The notes under the pieces: generated by a model | What the model saw: only the letters and a program-made list of their open reading frames with translations | The model's database searches: none | What the model was told of the DNA's origin: nothing | In this document: one piece after another, positions 1 through 10,649 of the stretch | How positions within the stretch are numbered: position 1 is the first letter of the stretch | Layout of the letters: each line of letters begins with the position of its first letter | Translations under genes and position numbers: made by a program | Assembly (NCBI GenBank): GCA_021464525.1 | Contig: JADRCO010000468.1 | Location: 1 to 33,175, forward strand | Source of the DNA: Rhizophagus sp. LPA8_4_AMF | Taxonomy: Eukaryota > Glomeromycota > Glomeromycetes > Glomerales > Glomeraceae | Reading direction: 5' to 3' | DNA: 33,175 bases

Positions 1-590
1 AGTATAGTTATATTATTTTATATTTAGTTATTTTATATTTATATTTAGTTATTTTTAGTTACTTTATTTTTAGTTTAGATATAATTAGCAATATAGTTTA
101 ATTCGGATAAATATTTAACTGATGGGTAAATAATTAACCGATAAGAAAGGATAAGAAATAGTAGAAATCGTTCTTTATATTTTTCTTTTATTAACTTTTA
201 TTATAAGTAATTATAACTCATAAATATTACATTATTGTTTATACGAAGAAAGGAGGAATCTTGAAGGAAGAAAATAGAAGAATTAATAGATTAGAAGTGT
301 AGTATAAAATATGTATTTATTATAAAAAGGCAATGTATTCGCCTTTCTTCACAGGAGCGATTATTATGCTCAAAAACTAATAAATAAAACATTGATTATT
401 AAAAGTTATATATGTATGCTTATGGTTCGCCTGAGAGTTAATTAATGTTTATTTTTACTTTATGTAGCAATTAGGATGGCGGAAGCTATCGAAATTTATT
501 TCGGTAAGTAAATTACTAATGTTTTTCTTTGTTTTTCTAATTTAATAAAACAAAGTGGTGGGACTCCTGTACTTTCGCTCTACAATGTTT
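1..590. other. AT-rich non-coding stretch
   Basis: This stretch is AT-rich with no open frame that looks coding on either strand. It opens with short repeats built on TTATATTTAGTTATTTT. I see no further structure that I can name. Confidence 0.5.
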
Positions 591-593
591 TTT

Positions 594-815
594 GCAACGC
601 TTTTTAACAAATTTTCAAAAAAATATTGCGAAACATTTTTTATATTAGATCTTCAATTAAAAAATATTTTTGCAATGTTCTTTAATAAATTTTCAAAAAA
701 AATGTTGCGAAACATTTTTTTATTAAATAATCTATCAAAAAAGCATTTTTGCAATGTTTTTTTATTAGATTTACTATTAAAAAATGTTGCAAAACGTTTT
801 TTTTTAGTTTCTTAT
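594..815. repeat. 78-79 bp tandem repeat, about 2.7 copies
   Basis: Units begin at GCAACGC (594), GCAATGTTC (672) and GCAATGTTT (751), a period of 78-79 bp; the third copy is truncated. Each full unit ends in a small palindromic core of the type AATGTT-GCGA-AACATT. An open frame of 115 codons across 555-902 is a by-product of the repeat: its peptide is itself repetitive (FFNKFSKK twice) and resembles no protein I know. The array runs directly into the GGGTCA word array that follows. Confidence 0.75.
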
Positions 816-827
816 TTAATTATTATT

Positions 828-952
828 GGGTCAACAAGTCAGGTCGGATACCCGGTTGACACTAATCTGACCCAAGGTCAAATCATAAATTTGATGACCT
901 GACCCGAATATTTTAGGTCAACCTGTTGGGTCACCCAATCTGTTGGGTCAGA
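828..952. repeat. GGGTCA/TGACCC inverted-word array
   Basis: The 6-mer GGGTCA and its complement TGACCC, with GGTCA/TGACC variants, recur in both orientations: GGGTCA near 828, 928 and 944, and TGACCC at 868 and 900. The GC content is locally high against an AT-rich background. The pattern gives many possible short hairpins. No coding signal accompanies it. Confidence 0.65.
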
Positions 953-959
953 TTCAAAG

Positions 960-1540
960 CTCTATTGCCGCCTTCCTCTTTGCCTTCTTTTCATTTTTCT
1001 CTTCCACCCTTTTTTCTAAAAAGATGTGTTTACTTGGTTGGCTTTATCAAAAAGTCATACTACATCACAAACTAAACCTCCTTCCGATTTTAATCTGAAC
1101 GTGTTTTTGGCATGTGTTATCATAAGCAAAGATAATTCCCACATACAAAATCATTAACAATAACAATTATCACGTAACGTGTATGGCCTATACTCTTTTT
1201 AAATTTTAACTCTTATTGGATAAACGTTTAGCCCTAAATTCTCTTATATTCAAATAGAATGTTACTTGTTAATACCTTTAAATTGAATGTATACTTGGAT
1301 GTATGGCTCATTTATAAATAGTTCTTTACACTATGCCAAAAGAAAAATAGAGATAAATGGACATAATTACTTTATATTGCTAGTTACCTTTTTGGTTTTA
1401 TTTTTCCATTTTATATAAATTTTATTTTTTGTTTTTCTTTCTTTTTTGTTTTTCTTTTATCTTTACTTTTTAACATAGAATTTTCTTGGATGGATTTGTT
1501 AAGTTTATATTTTAATTTGATATAGAAGATGTGGAGTTTT
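960..1540. other. no gene recognised
   Basis: This is AT-rich sequence with pyrimidine-rich runs, notably 1380-1480, and no convincing open frame. I see nothing specific in it apart from a polypyrimidine context before the possible exon that follows. Confidence 0.4.
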
Positions 1541-1560
1541 CTGTATTATTTTCATATTAG

Positions 1561-1687
1561 GCAGAAAATTCTATCTACAATTACCAACTCAACAATTATG
1601 GATAGATGCAACAACTCTACCATATATGTCAGTGAAAGAATTAATAACATTATTATGCGATTGGCTGGAGGATTCTTTTGTCAGTTG
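1561..1687 (+). pseudogene. possible orphan exon or coding relic
   Basis: After a splice-acceptor-like TTTTCATATTAG ending at 1560, one frame stays open for about 41 codons. It reads as ordinary globular protein, for example LPTQQLWIDATTLPYM and KELITLLCDWLEDS, then meets TGA. A different frame is open over 1529-1867 (112 codons) but has poorer composition. I do not recognise the family. It could be one exon of a gene whose other exons I cannot find, or a fragment of a mobile element. Confidence 0.3.
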
Positions 1688-1869
1688 AACCATTTGCGTA
1701 TTATTAAAGGAAATTTCTACTTCAGCAATCATATGCAGGTGACAATAAGATTATGTGAACTAATGGTATACCTTTTATCTTTTGGTAGTAGGATTTTAAA
1801 AAATTGCAGTGCAGCAAGTTCTTGGACACCATATTCCTTTAATTATAAGATGATTCCACTAAGATAGTA

Positions 1870-2450
1870 GTATGTTTCACACTTTTACCATATAGAAATC
1901 AGTTCTACTGATAATGTACATATAAGGTTTATTAGAATGACAGGTGATGTTATACTTAATTATATAAGATAGCTAAATTTCATATTTCTTACACAAATTG
2001 TTATTTACATTAACTTTAATAAAGTATAATATGTACTGCAGAAAAAAAAAAAATATTATCTGCCAAAAATTCCATTAAATCAACTGTTAAATATCTGCAA
2101 AATCTTATATAGATAATATTTAGTTTATTGAAATAGGATAACTGGATATAGAAATTTTAATGGAAATAGATTTTTTTATTTAGATATTTAATCATTTCCT
2201 TTATCTATTCATAATAATAAAAAGGAGTTTTTAGTAAAATTTTTTACTGATCATCATATGAAAAAAAAAATAAACTAAAAATTCATGAATTTTTTAATTT
2301 AAATTATATTGAATTTTAGTTAATTTGTTAAAATAATAAATATAACAATTAAAAATGTAATAATAAAATAAATAAAATGTTAATAAAATTAATTAATTTT
2401 TGATTTTGTCTGAATTTTAACTGATTTTTGTCAGATTTGTTATTTTATTC
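1870..2450. other. no gene recognised
   Basis: This is strongly AT-rich sequence with A- and T-runs and no coding-like frame on either strand. Confidence 0.4.
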
Positions 2451-3060
2451 CAATTTTTTATTTTTATATAACATTATTCAAAAAAAGTGTATTAAAATGT
2501 AGCACTTTTTAGTTTAATATAACATTTTCCAAATTATCTAGTATTTTTCTAAAAAAATGCAAAATTATTATTTAAATGATTTTAGACAATGTTTATATAA
2601 TAAATTTAATATAATGTGATATTTTACAAGAAAGTGTGATAATGAATGATATTTTTAGTGAATTATACATTATTCAGTGTAATTGTGGTATTTTTTGATG
2701 TAATGTGACATTATCCAAAAAATGTAATAATTGAAATATTTTTTAGTGGAATTTAGTGAAATTTAACATCATTTAGTAAAATGCAATATTGTTCAGTAAA
2801 ATATTATGTTATCTAGTAGAATTTAGTGTAATTTGTTATTTCCAAAAAATGTGACAATTATGGTATTTTTTAGTGCAACTTATCATTATTCAGTGGAATG
2901 CTACATTGTTCAGTGAAATATTATTTTGTCCAGTAAAATGCTATATTATCCAATATTATCTATTGTAATGTTAAATATATTATCTAGTGTAATAAAACAT
3001 TTTCAAAAATATGATAAATGTGTATTTTTTGGTGTTATAATGTAGCATTTTCTTAAAAAA
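2450..3060. repeat. degenerate minisatellite, about 20-bp units
   Basis: Imperfect units close to TTCAGTAAAATGCTATATTG follow one another, clearest at 2775-2830 and 2890-2960, where TTCAGTG, TCCAGTA and TCTAGTA starts recur about every 20 bp. A longer-scale motif of the type CCAAAAAATGTAATAATTG recurs near 2480, 2627, 2715, 2845 and 3005. It is therefore a higher-order, decayed tandem array. There is no coding potential. Confidence 0.6.
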
Positions 3061-3104
3061 AAACATGGAATTGTCAATTTTAGCAATTTGAATAATGAAG
3101 TCTT

Positions 3105-3525
3105 TATAACCTGTATTATTTGTAAACCTTTGCAGCCAAATTTGCCTGCAAACAAATTTTTAGCCATCCAGTAATTATAAAAAGATGGAATACAGCTTAT
3201 TGGAATCATCTCATCAAGGTGAATCCAATGGTGGTAATTACATATCTCTCAGTGCAATAAGTCAGTCACAAATTGGAAGTATATAATTAATAAATTAAAT
3301 AATTAATAATTAATAACTGATAATATTTTTCTGATTTGCCTTTTCACACTTTTAAAGATATTGATGTAATAAAAGAACTGATCTACCACACCTAGAGAGA
3401 TGTGATTAACCACCATTTAATTCATCTTGATGAGATGATTCTAATAAGCTGTGCTGAATGGCTAAAATTTTGTTTGCAGGCAAATTTGCCTGCAAATGTC
3501 TACAAACAAAGGATAAGATTTATTT
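3105..3525. repeat. foldback element with about 125-bp inverted arms
   Basis: The left arm (about 3105-3248) and the right arm (about 3393-3520) are near-identical inverted copies. The complement of the left arm matches the right arm through CACCTTGATGAGATGATTC (left) and CATCTTGATGAGATGATTC (right), AATAAGCTGT, ATGGCTAAAA and TTTGTTTGCAGGCAAATTT. The spacer is about 145 bp and AT-rich. The right arm holds a perfect 24-bp palindrome at 3473-3496; the left-arm counterpart at 3129-3152 has one mismatch. Open frames on opposite strands at 3003-3209 and 3402-3611 come from the arms and are not genes. It could be a MITE-like foldback transposon or two inverted copies of a repeat. Confidence 0.75.
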
Positions 3526-3611
3526 ATGGTCTGGATCGGGTATTTCGAATTTCACATCTTTTATTCTTAGGAATAATATATGCAGACCTTGGCGAAAGTG
3601 ATGGAAAGTAA

Positions 3612-4010
3612 TGAAATCAGCTGTAATCGGAATGCCAGAACTCATTTGCAATAGTTAGAGTATCACTGTAGGTTTACATATATGAACAAAAAAAAATTGG
3701 CAATAAAATTATGTATTATTTTATTCAACCGAAAACGAATTCTTAATGAAATAAAAAATGAAAAAGGAATAAAACTAAATGATGATAAAGATAATGAATC
3801 AGTATACAATAAAAATTAATAAATCAAGGATCAAAAATAAATAAAACGTATGTGATTGATATACATGATACAATAGCATAAAATAAACCCGTAATATTTC
3901 TTTAAGACTTTAAAAATGTAATTTTTTAAACGAGAAGGAATTTCATTTGTCTGTAAATCTTTTTTTAAAACTAAGAAACTGAAGCGTTTCTCTCGTAAAA
4001 GATCGTTGAT
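3612..4010. other. no gene recognised (3' flank of 3CxxC gene)
   Basis: This is AT-rich sequence downstream of the minus-strand gene that ends at 4015. On that strand it would carry the 3' untranslated region. No coding frame stands out. Confidence 0.35.
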
Positions 4011-4014
4011 ACCT

Positions 4015-5419
4015 TTAACTATCCCGTTTTGTTGTTAAGCCTAAGTAGATGCCAGTTTGACGACAAGAATCATAATAAAGACATTTTATACACACACCCC
4101 GTGTGTGGGGCTTTCTGCCTTCCGCTTGTTTTAAAGGTGCGTATTCCAATATTTCGTTCTCCGGATTCTCGCATTTTTTGCACTTTTGCGTGTAAAAATC
4201 ACCCTGGACTAGACTCTTCCCTGGAATTTCATCCATGAACTTTTGGAGTGATATCCAAGTAAAAGCGCTTAGCCAAGGTACATTACATCCACAACACTTC
4301 CAATCGCCAAAAACTCTGTAATGATTGTTCCATCCTAGATGGCAGATAATCTCAATGGCAGGGATTTCCTAAGTATAATATGAGAAATTTAGTTATTTCG
4401 ATAAATTATGGATTCCTTATTACGCTCCCACATGTACGATCTCATACGGGTATAACTTAGGAATGCAACCTACATTTATATTTTTTGGCTGCTGTTTATA
4501 TAAACGAAAACTTGAGACTAGGCTTTCTTGATTACATTCCTTACAGAGCTGACTGAAATTTTTTTTACTTGATTGATACTTTTCGAGTTCTTCAAGAGTA
4601 TATTTTTTTAGCCATTCATGTTGACATTTACATTCCCATTGACATTCCCATTCGCTCCGGCATTTTGATTCATGATTACACTTCCATTCACTTAGTTTTG
4701 TCCATTTATTTTGACAGTGTCGTTCGTGATCAGAACGATAATATCTGTATTGGCAGTTACACATCTTTTTCCTACATTGTTCTCCTTTTTGACATCGGCG
4801 TTTGTGTGGACATTTCCATTTATTTTGATATTGCCATTTGTTTTGACATTCCGATTTACTTCGACATTGAGGTTCGTGACTGCATTTCCAGTTTCGACAT
4901 ATCCAATGACCATAATACCAAATACTTACTGTAAACAGTTGAGTTTACTAGTTGACGGACGATTTGAGTAACCTATGAAAGAGATGTTAATTAAAAGAAA
5001 ATTTCGAAAATGCAAAATATTCTGTAATCAATATTATATACATTTGATTCTTTTGACACTTGCTGTTGCTCGTACAATTGAATACTTGAAAACTGACACT
5101 TGGAGTTGCACATCCAACACTTTCTCATGAAAGAATGAAACTCCGTTTTATCTAAATACACCTTGAATGATTGCTGGGTATACAAACTTTCCCATTCGTT
5201 CGAACATTGACGTGATTGACATGACCAAATGCCATACACTCTGTATTTCTTGTTATCGTCCTGATTTAGCTTCCTTAATCGTTGTAAGGTTTCGTCAATC
5301 TAAAAGTAGATGAAAATTAAAAATTTTTGTTTAATTTTGAAAATCAAAAATTTTCTTTATATTTGACTGACATTCTGTTCATTTATGTTACGTATCACGA
5401 TAGGAGGTGGCAAGGAAGC
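4015..5419 (-). CDS. 3CxxC-type zinc-binding domain protein, three modules, 5' end unresolved
   Basis: Exons on the minus strand as I read them: 5419-5372 (48 nt), 5299-5042, about 4928-4438, and 4368-4015, with GT-AG introns. The exon pairs on both sides of the middle junction are in phase. The 5042/4928 junction needs a phase shift and is unresolved, and the first exon with the start codon was not found. The product has three tandem modules of the fungal zf-3CxxC zinc-binding family. Module 1 begins VYGIWSC and has KCWMC. Module 2 begins YGHWIC and has LCKEC. Module 3 begins RVFGDWKCCGC and has QKCKKC and GVCIKC, so only it carries all three CxxC pairs. Each module also has an aromatic-rich W-x-x-x-[YF]-T segment. 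Module 2 carries a long Cys/Trp-rich insert (about 4870-4620). The cysteines are expected to bind zinc; the cellular role is unknown. It may instead be a young pseudogene if the middle junction cannot splice. Confidence 0.62.
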
Positions 5420-5424
5420 CTATT

Positions 5425-6960
5425 AAATAGTAAAATAATGACAGTTAACATAATTGCAAGCTTTTCTACAATACATAATAAATTGAACCCACCATCTCAA
5501 TGATCAAAATATTTCAGTAAATGTTATTTGTAAGCTGACAATGAAAATTCACTTTATTTATTCCCATTTCAAATTTACATCGTAACATGGGCAGAAGGCG
5601 TTTAATAATGAAATATCTGACGAAATGTTTTTGTGTGAGAAATAAATAATGGATAATAACTGATAAGGTATCTAGTAATGATTTAAGAATTTTGATCACA
5701 CTGGTTACACAGCTGATTATCGTATAGTACATTTTATTTTGAAAAATTATGCTATGGAAAATTTAGCAAAAGTATAATCAATAATGCGGATTAACAATGA
5801 TGTAGAGATAAATAAAGAACCTTCTTTTGATGAATTTATACAAATAATTGTATTTACATCAAAAAATTCTTAAAGAGCGAAGGAAGCATGAAATGCCGAA
5901 TGGTTTAAGAAAAATTTTTGACCTTTACATGGAAAGATTATAATAGCTAATACATATACTGTATGTAGTGATTTACAATTGTAAAATTTTATTAATAAAA
6001 AAGGAACGAAAGAAATTTTTTTAGTAATTTTACTAATGATTAACTTGGATAAAAGTAGTGTATATATATTTTATTTTGTTTTATTTTTCATTATTTTTTA
6101 GAAATGATCAAAATCATAAATCTATGAGCGTGACATTTTTATGTGGTAATAATATTATAATGCGTTAAAGCAACAAATATGAGACAGATGAAAATACATT
6201 GCTCATTTTCTACTTCATCAAACTTTATATAAGTTGTGTAAAGATAATCTTTTTTCATAATTGCGAGTGGGAGTATTAAATATAAATAGGTGAAAATATT
6301 GTATATAGTTGATATAGATTATTTTGGTAATCTCGTGTTTATAGAAAATATTATTAGTAAGAAACTTATAGTTAACAATGTTAATGATAGAAGCAAATTA
6401 TTTGTAGAAATTATTCAGAGAGCAAAGAAAATAACATGACACAGTATGGCTTAGGATCCACGTACTCCCTCCCTTGAAAGTATGATTATATGTTGCTTGA
6501 CTTATCATTATACATCGGTGTAATGCTGAGTAGTGTATTGTGTCGTAATATTTCAGCATGGTTGAACCTAATTCACCTCATGTATATAAATGGTCTTGTC
6601 TTTCTCTTACTCATCAAACTATTCAAAGTTTCTATGTCGCTTGTTTCTCAAATTTGATCAAAACTAATTTATAAAGTTATTCCGATAAAATATTTTAGTG
6701 AGAGATAGGTTGTAATGCCATCAAAAAATTGTATGTCAGAATAGATTGAAGAACAACAAGAATAATTCTTTGCAGATAATATTTATGCAATAATAATATA
6801 CACAAACTTACAGATTAGTTGTCATAGTTCTTTAAGATATTAATTTCATTATCCTATTTTTTTATAAACTTTCCATTTCTTCATCATGTTCTTTGAAAAC
6901 ATAGCAGATGATAATTTAACGAATATTATTTACTTATTCTTTTGCAAAAATCCATTCATT
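5425..6960. other. no gene recognised
   Basis: This stretch would contain the missing first exon and promoter of the 3CxxC gene. I could not identify the start codon. Further right, a TATATAAATGG promoter-like box lies at about 6582-6592, overlapping a 39-codon open frame that starts at 6559; I give the frame no weight. The rest is AT-rich with no coding-like frame. Confidence 0.35.
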
Positions 6961-6989
6961 ATAGAAATTCTTAAGTGATATTTCTGATT

Positions 6990-8000
6990 AAAGTGCATTC
7001 AATGCTCTGCTACTCCACCTATTTCTTTATTAACATGTTGAAACGGGATATCACGTAAAGATTATTTTCTCTCTCTTTTTGGAGCATCCAAGAACAAATG
7101 GGAAGAAAATCTCAACGTAGCATGAAGTGAACACGCTGTGCAACATGTAATAACCTAGGATGATTCAATGTTCGTGGCAAGAACAGATATCTTTCATCAT
7201 TAAAGAATAGAACAATAATTCCATCATCTTGGTTGATTAAAGGATTTACAGTCAGTTCCTTTTTGCTTGCACATCTTTATAATTATAATCTGACATAACT
7301 ATCATGAATTTTAGTCTAGTGAAGATCCTGGCTCTGAAGCTAGTTTAGCAATCGCAACATTTGCATTAGTTTTTAGACTTTTACTATTTTCCAAGGAATG
7401 TACTCCCTGTCTATTACAGATATTTTGCAGAAATCTCCGAGGCATTTCAAGATTTCCCACATCCAGCATCAGATACCATTACAAACATTGAAGTATTTGA
7501 TCTCTCACATTTATCTCGAATAGCTTACAAACATTTCTTGATTTTTTTCCGATTCTGGTGATTCTTGATAATTCCAAAGAGATACACCAACGAATATATT
7601 TAAAAGCGGCAAAGGACGCCGTTCTAAATCTAAAGGTATGTCATGGACTTCAAGCCTTGGCTTTTTATTTGGATAATCTATAAATATATAAACAAGCTAA
7701 TTAGCAAAAGAATGTGGCAAACGTAATTTCTAGTTCGAGGTAACATTGAGACACACTTACCAGTGGCTGTAAATGTGGATGATATTATCTTGAGGGTCAG
7801 CTGAATAAACTGTTGTAACTCTTAGTTGAGGGCAGTTTCTCACTTCCGGGTTCTCCTTTAATGTTTTTGGTAGGAGGCTTCTCAGGTAATTTTCCTCTTA
7901 ACATTTCCTTCACTGAGACTTTAACCTTCCATAATATTAGATAATTTGTACCGTAGAGAACAAGCTGTATAAAATAATATGAAAGGGAATTTAAATACAA
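6990..8000 (-). pseudogene. decayed Crinkler (CRN)-like gene with P-loop remnant
   Basis: Minus-strand fragments appear in the order expected for a CRN/P-loop protein. At 7950-7797, after an acceptor-like TTTTATACAG, comes a piece with LILWKVKV and KLPEKPPTKNI, which resemble the LWKV and PEKPP signatures of the CRN N-terminal domain. It is followed by an exon-like piece ending in GTAAGT at about 7762 and by another at about 7680-7545 (PNKKPRLEVHDIPLDLERRP). Around 7477-7450 is VSDAGCGKS, a Walker A-like P-loop, followed at once by a stop. Further open pieces lie at about 7435-7312 and 7195-7050. Frames differ between pieces and stops intervene, so it is not functional as it stands. CRN proteins are secreted or nuclear effectors in oomycetes and are expanded in arbuscular mycorrhizal fungi. 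The CRN call rests on short motifs. Confidence 0.5.
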
Positions 8001-8129
8001 CGGAATCCTGTGAAGACTGATGATCCCAAACGTCGCTATTTCTGTTTAAGGCCGGAATGAAAAAAAATCTGGCATCTTTAAATTCATCATCTATAATTTA
8101 TATATGAATTTTTTTTTGTCATACGGTAG

Positions 8130-8978
8130 ATCCTGTATTGACCAAGAATGGAAAATGTGAGATTTATAAGTGCGATACTTTCACGCGTATCTTTGAGCCT
8201 AAACAAAAATATTATTATTCGCCTGAAAACAGTATGAAGAAACGTCGACGAAACAAACGTTCTGAACTAGACGTTAAAAGGTACATTTTTTTGGTTGTAG
8301 CTGTTTACATTGAAGACTCAAATTAAAGCCCAAATTTTTTGGTCGGATTTCGATCATATTAAGGCAACCAACGTATATTCCTGGCGGAAATTTACTAAGG
8401 TAAGGTTAATGTATTTCTGATATTGTATGTCTCGTGAACGTATAACTGATCAATTTTTATCCTATCTAGATGATTGGAACAAATGAAACCGGATCATGAG
8501 ATTAGTGTTGTAGACAGTTTAAATAAACGAAAAATTGATGAGGTCCGCAGATATTAGTATAGACACACTATCACTTAGTAAAACAAATCTATGTATCACG
8601 AATCATTTTTTTTTCAATACATATATTCTTGGATTTTATTAATTGTGACATCAATGTCTGGTATGTAGCCCTTCATATGATCGAGAATTTATTCGTGCGT
8701 TAATGGAGTCAGAACTTGCCTTTCAATAGAGGTTTACATTTTATGATTCCACTTTGATTATAACAGGATATAAAAGGACATATGAAGCAAAAAATGGAAA
8801 TAAACCTCGAGTTAATCTAGTCAACTTATCCGTTTCGCGGCCATAGCATAGTTTTTTTACTCAAACTTTCCTACAAATATTAGGGATACCCGTTGATCTA
8901 GATCTCCGTGATGCGATCATACCCTTTTAACGGATGAAGAATTCGATTCTTGGCCGCTACGAATCGTACAAGAAGGAG
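8130..8978 (+). pseudogene. decayed coding remnants, family not recognised
   Basis: Several coding-like pieces occur on the plus strand. One ends at a GTAAGG donor after 8399 and contains QIFWSDFDHIKATNVYSWRK. One lies at about 8668-8736 (YDREFIRALMESELAFQ then a stop). One lies at about 8767-8848 (GYKRTYEAKNGNKPRVNLVN). The last ends at a GTAAGT donor after 8978 and contains LLTDEEFDSWPLRIVQEGG. Stops and at least one frame change separate them. A 62-codon frame at 8138-8326, rich in Lys/Arg at its C-terminal end, may be another piece. It reads like a single gene losing its frame. I do not recognise the family. Confidence 0.35.
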
Positions 8979-8984
8979 GTAAGT

Positions 8985-10420
8985 TTCAATACTTATCCTT
9001 TTATTAAATGAAACAAAATCGAACAGCAAATGACAAAACTCATAAATTCACATTACCTTTTCATCAAATATAATTGAATGTAGGATAATCTATTACAAAA
9101 TAATGTATATTGACACATTGATATCATCGAGAAAATCATCGCTGGCGCGTGTGAAATTTTTGTTGTTTTGCCAAATTACGATTTTCGTCCACAGTGAAAT
9201 TATTCAGAAGTTTCCAATTCAAATATAAGATTTGATGAATATCTTGCAAGTGACCGGGCATTTATCATAGAACTTATTTGGTGACAGCGTGATATGAAAC
9301 TACTATCTGTAAATATTTTTATAAATTTGTGACATATAGATCCGCAGAATTTTTTTGTGGTGGGAGTTTAATTATTAGACTTTAGTGTAAGGATTTCACT
9401 AAAAATTTTTTTTTGATATATGTGAGATATGGTTCACAATTTTTTATATTTATTATTTTATTCTTAGATTATTCATTTATAAATGTTCATTATCTATTAT
9501 CTTAGATAATTTTCAAATTTTGGTACTGAAAGGAATAAGCAACATCGCTTAAAGTTCCTGAATACAAAATGTGGCCATTAATATCAAATGCGAATTATCA
9601 AAAAAAATAATTGAGTGAGTGTTCATATTAGTAATTTTCAGAGATCGGTTGTACAAATTGGAAAAAATTCAGAATAATATTTAACATTAATTGTATGGTT
9701 AAAGAAATTGTCCACGAGAATTGAAGGATAGCTTAATTGAAACTTACTTACTAGCTGTTTCACGAAGAAGGAATTTTATATCCCGAACTGGTAAGTTTAT
9801 TTTATATAATAGTATATATTATAAACTCCATTCTGATATTATTTATAATATAGCACGAATTAATCTATCAAATTGCTATTAATCTGACTGATTTTGGGCA
9901 GCCAAAAGAATTGATTCCTTGTATTTGATCCAAAGGTATTATTACGTACGTACCAATTAAATGATATCTGGTATATAATGTCAGTGTTTTATTGTAGGAG
10001 TTATCAAACGATATAATAATATGCAGCCATCGAAATTTTAAAGGGTATTTTAGAGGTCGGAGTTGAAAGCTAAAACGCGATGGCTTTGTAGTGGGGATTA
10101 ATAATGAGACTAGAGGACACCAGCACACTAAACGGGATACCATTAGACACCATAGATTCACGGAGAACGCAATGAACGACTTGTGTATATGTTAAGATAA
10201 TAGAATCTTAGGAATCTAGTTCGCGTTTCAGTAGTTCAACCTCAGACCAACCGAAGAAATACAAAAAGCTTACGTCAGACCCGTCATTCAAGAGTCGCAA
10301 AATCTTCTCAGAGAATTTCGTGGTGATTCATCGGCAAACGTCATCATACGAGAATTTTCCCAGTAGATCCTCAAAATAGGAAGGAAGCAGATAACTTCGC
10401 CGACGACTGAAAAAATGATC
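8985..10420. other. no gene recognised
   Basis: No frame looks coding. The longest open frame, on the minus strand at 9868-10161, has unstructured composition and no recognisable motif. A stretch at about 10200-10370 is open in more than one frame and somewhat less AT-rich, but gives no recognisable protein. Confidence 0.35.
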
Positions 10421-10428
10421 TTTGGTTT

Positions 10429-10566
10429 CAAATTTGGACTAGTATTATTACCACTTGGATTCTTTCTAATCATCGGTTCTCGATGGTTTTAAAAAAACTT
10501 AATTGCTCCAAATTTGTCTAGTACTGCTACCACTTGGATAATTCCATTATCGGTTCTCGATGGTGG
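10429..10566. repeat. imperfect tandem duplication, period about 80 bp
   Basis: Two copies start with CAAATTTG at 10429 and 10509. Both contain a block of the form CTAGTA-T-CTACCACTTGGAT and end in ATCGGTTCTCGATGGT. The second copy has lost several bases in the middle. The flanking sequence at 10621-10647 is a short GAC/GAT trinucleotide tract. Confidence 0.65.
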
Positions 10567-10649
10567 ATTTGGGAATTAGCCATTTCATTTAATACCGGTA
10601 AATATTATTTATTCAATTATGACGACGACGACAATGATGATGATTTTAT

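Noticed and set aside
555-902. 115-codon plus-strand open frame
   Set aside because: It follows the 78-bp tandem repeat and word array; its peptide is repetitive and there is no other coding sign.
3003-3611. Open frames 3003-3209 (-) and 3402-3611 (+) with similar peptides
   Set aside because: The similarity is explained by the inverted arms of the foldback element; neither has a gene-like context.
4569-4971. Plus-strand open frames with repeated Ile/Phe/Asp or hydrophobic residues
   Set aside because: They are antisense to the Cys/Trp-rich exon of the 3CxxC gene; the repetition comes from the repeated hexamers on the other strand.
9868-10161. 97-codon minus-strand frame
   Set aside because: No domain-like pattern, no splice or promoter context, and biased composition.
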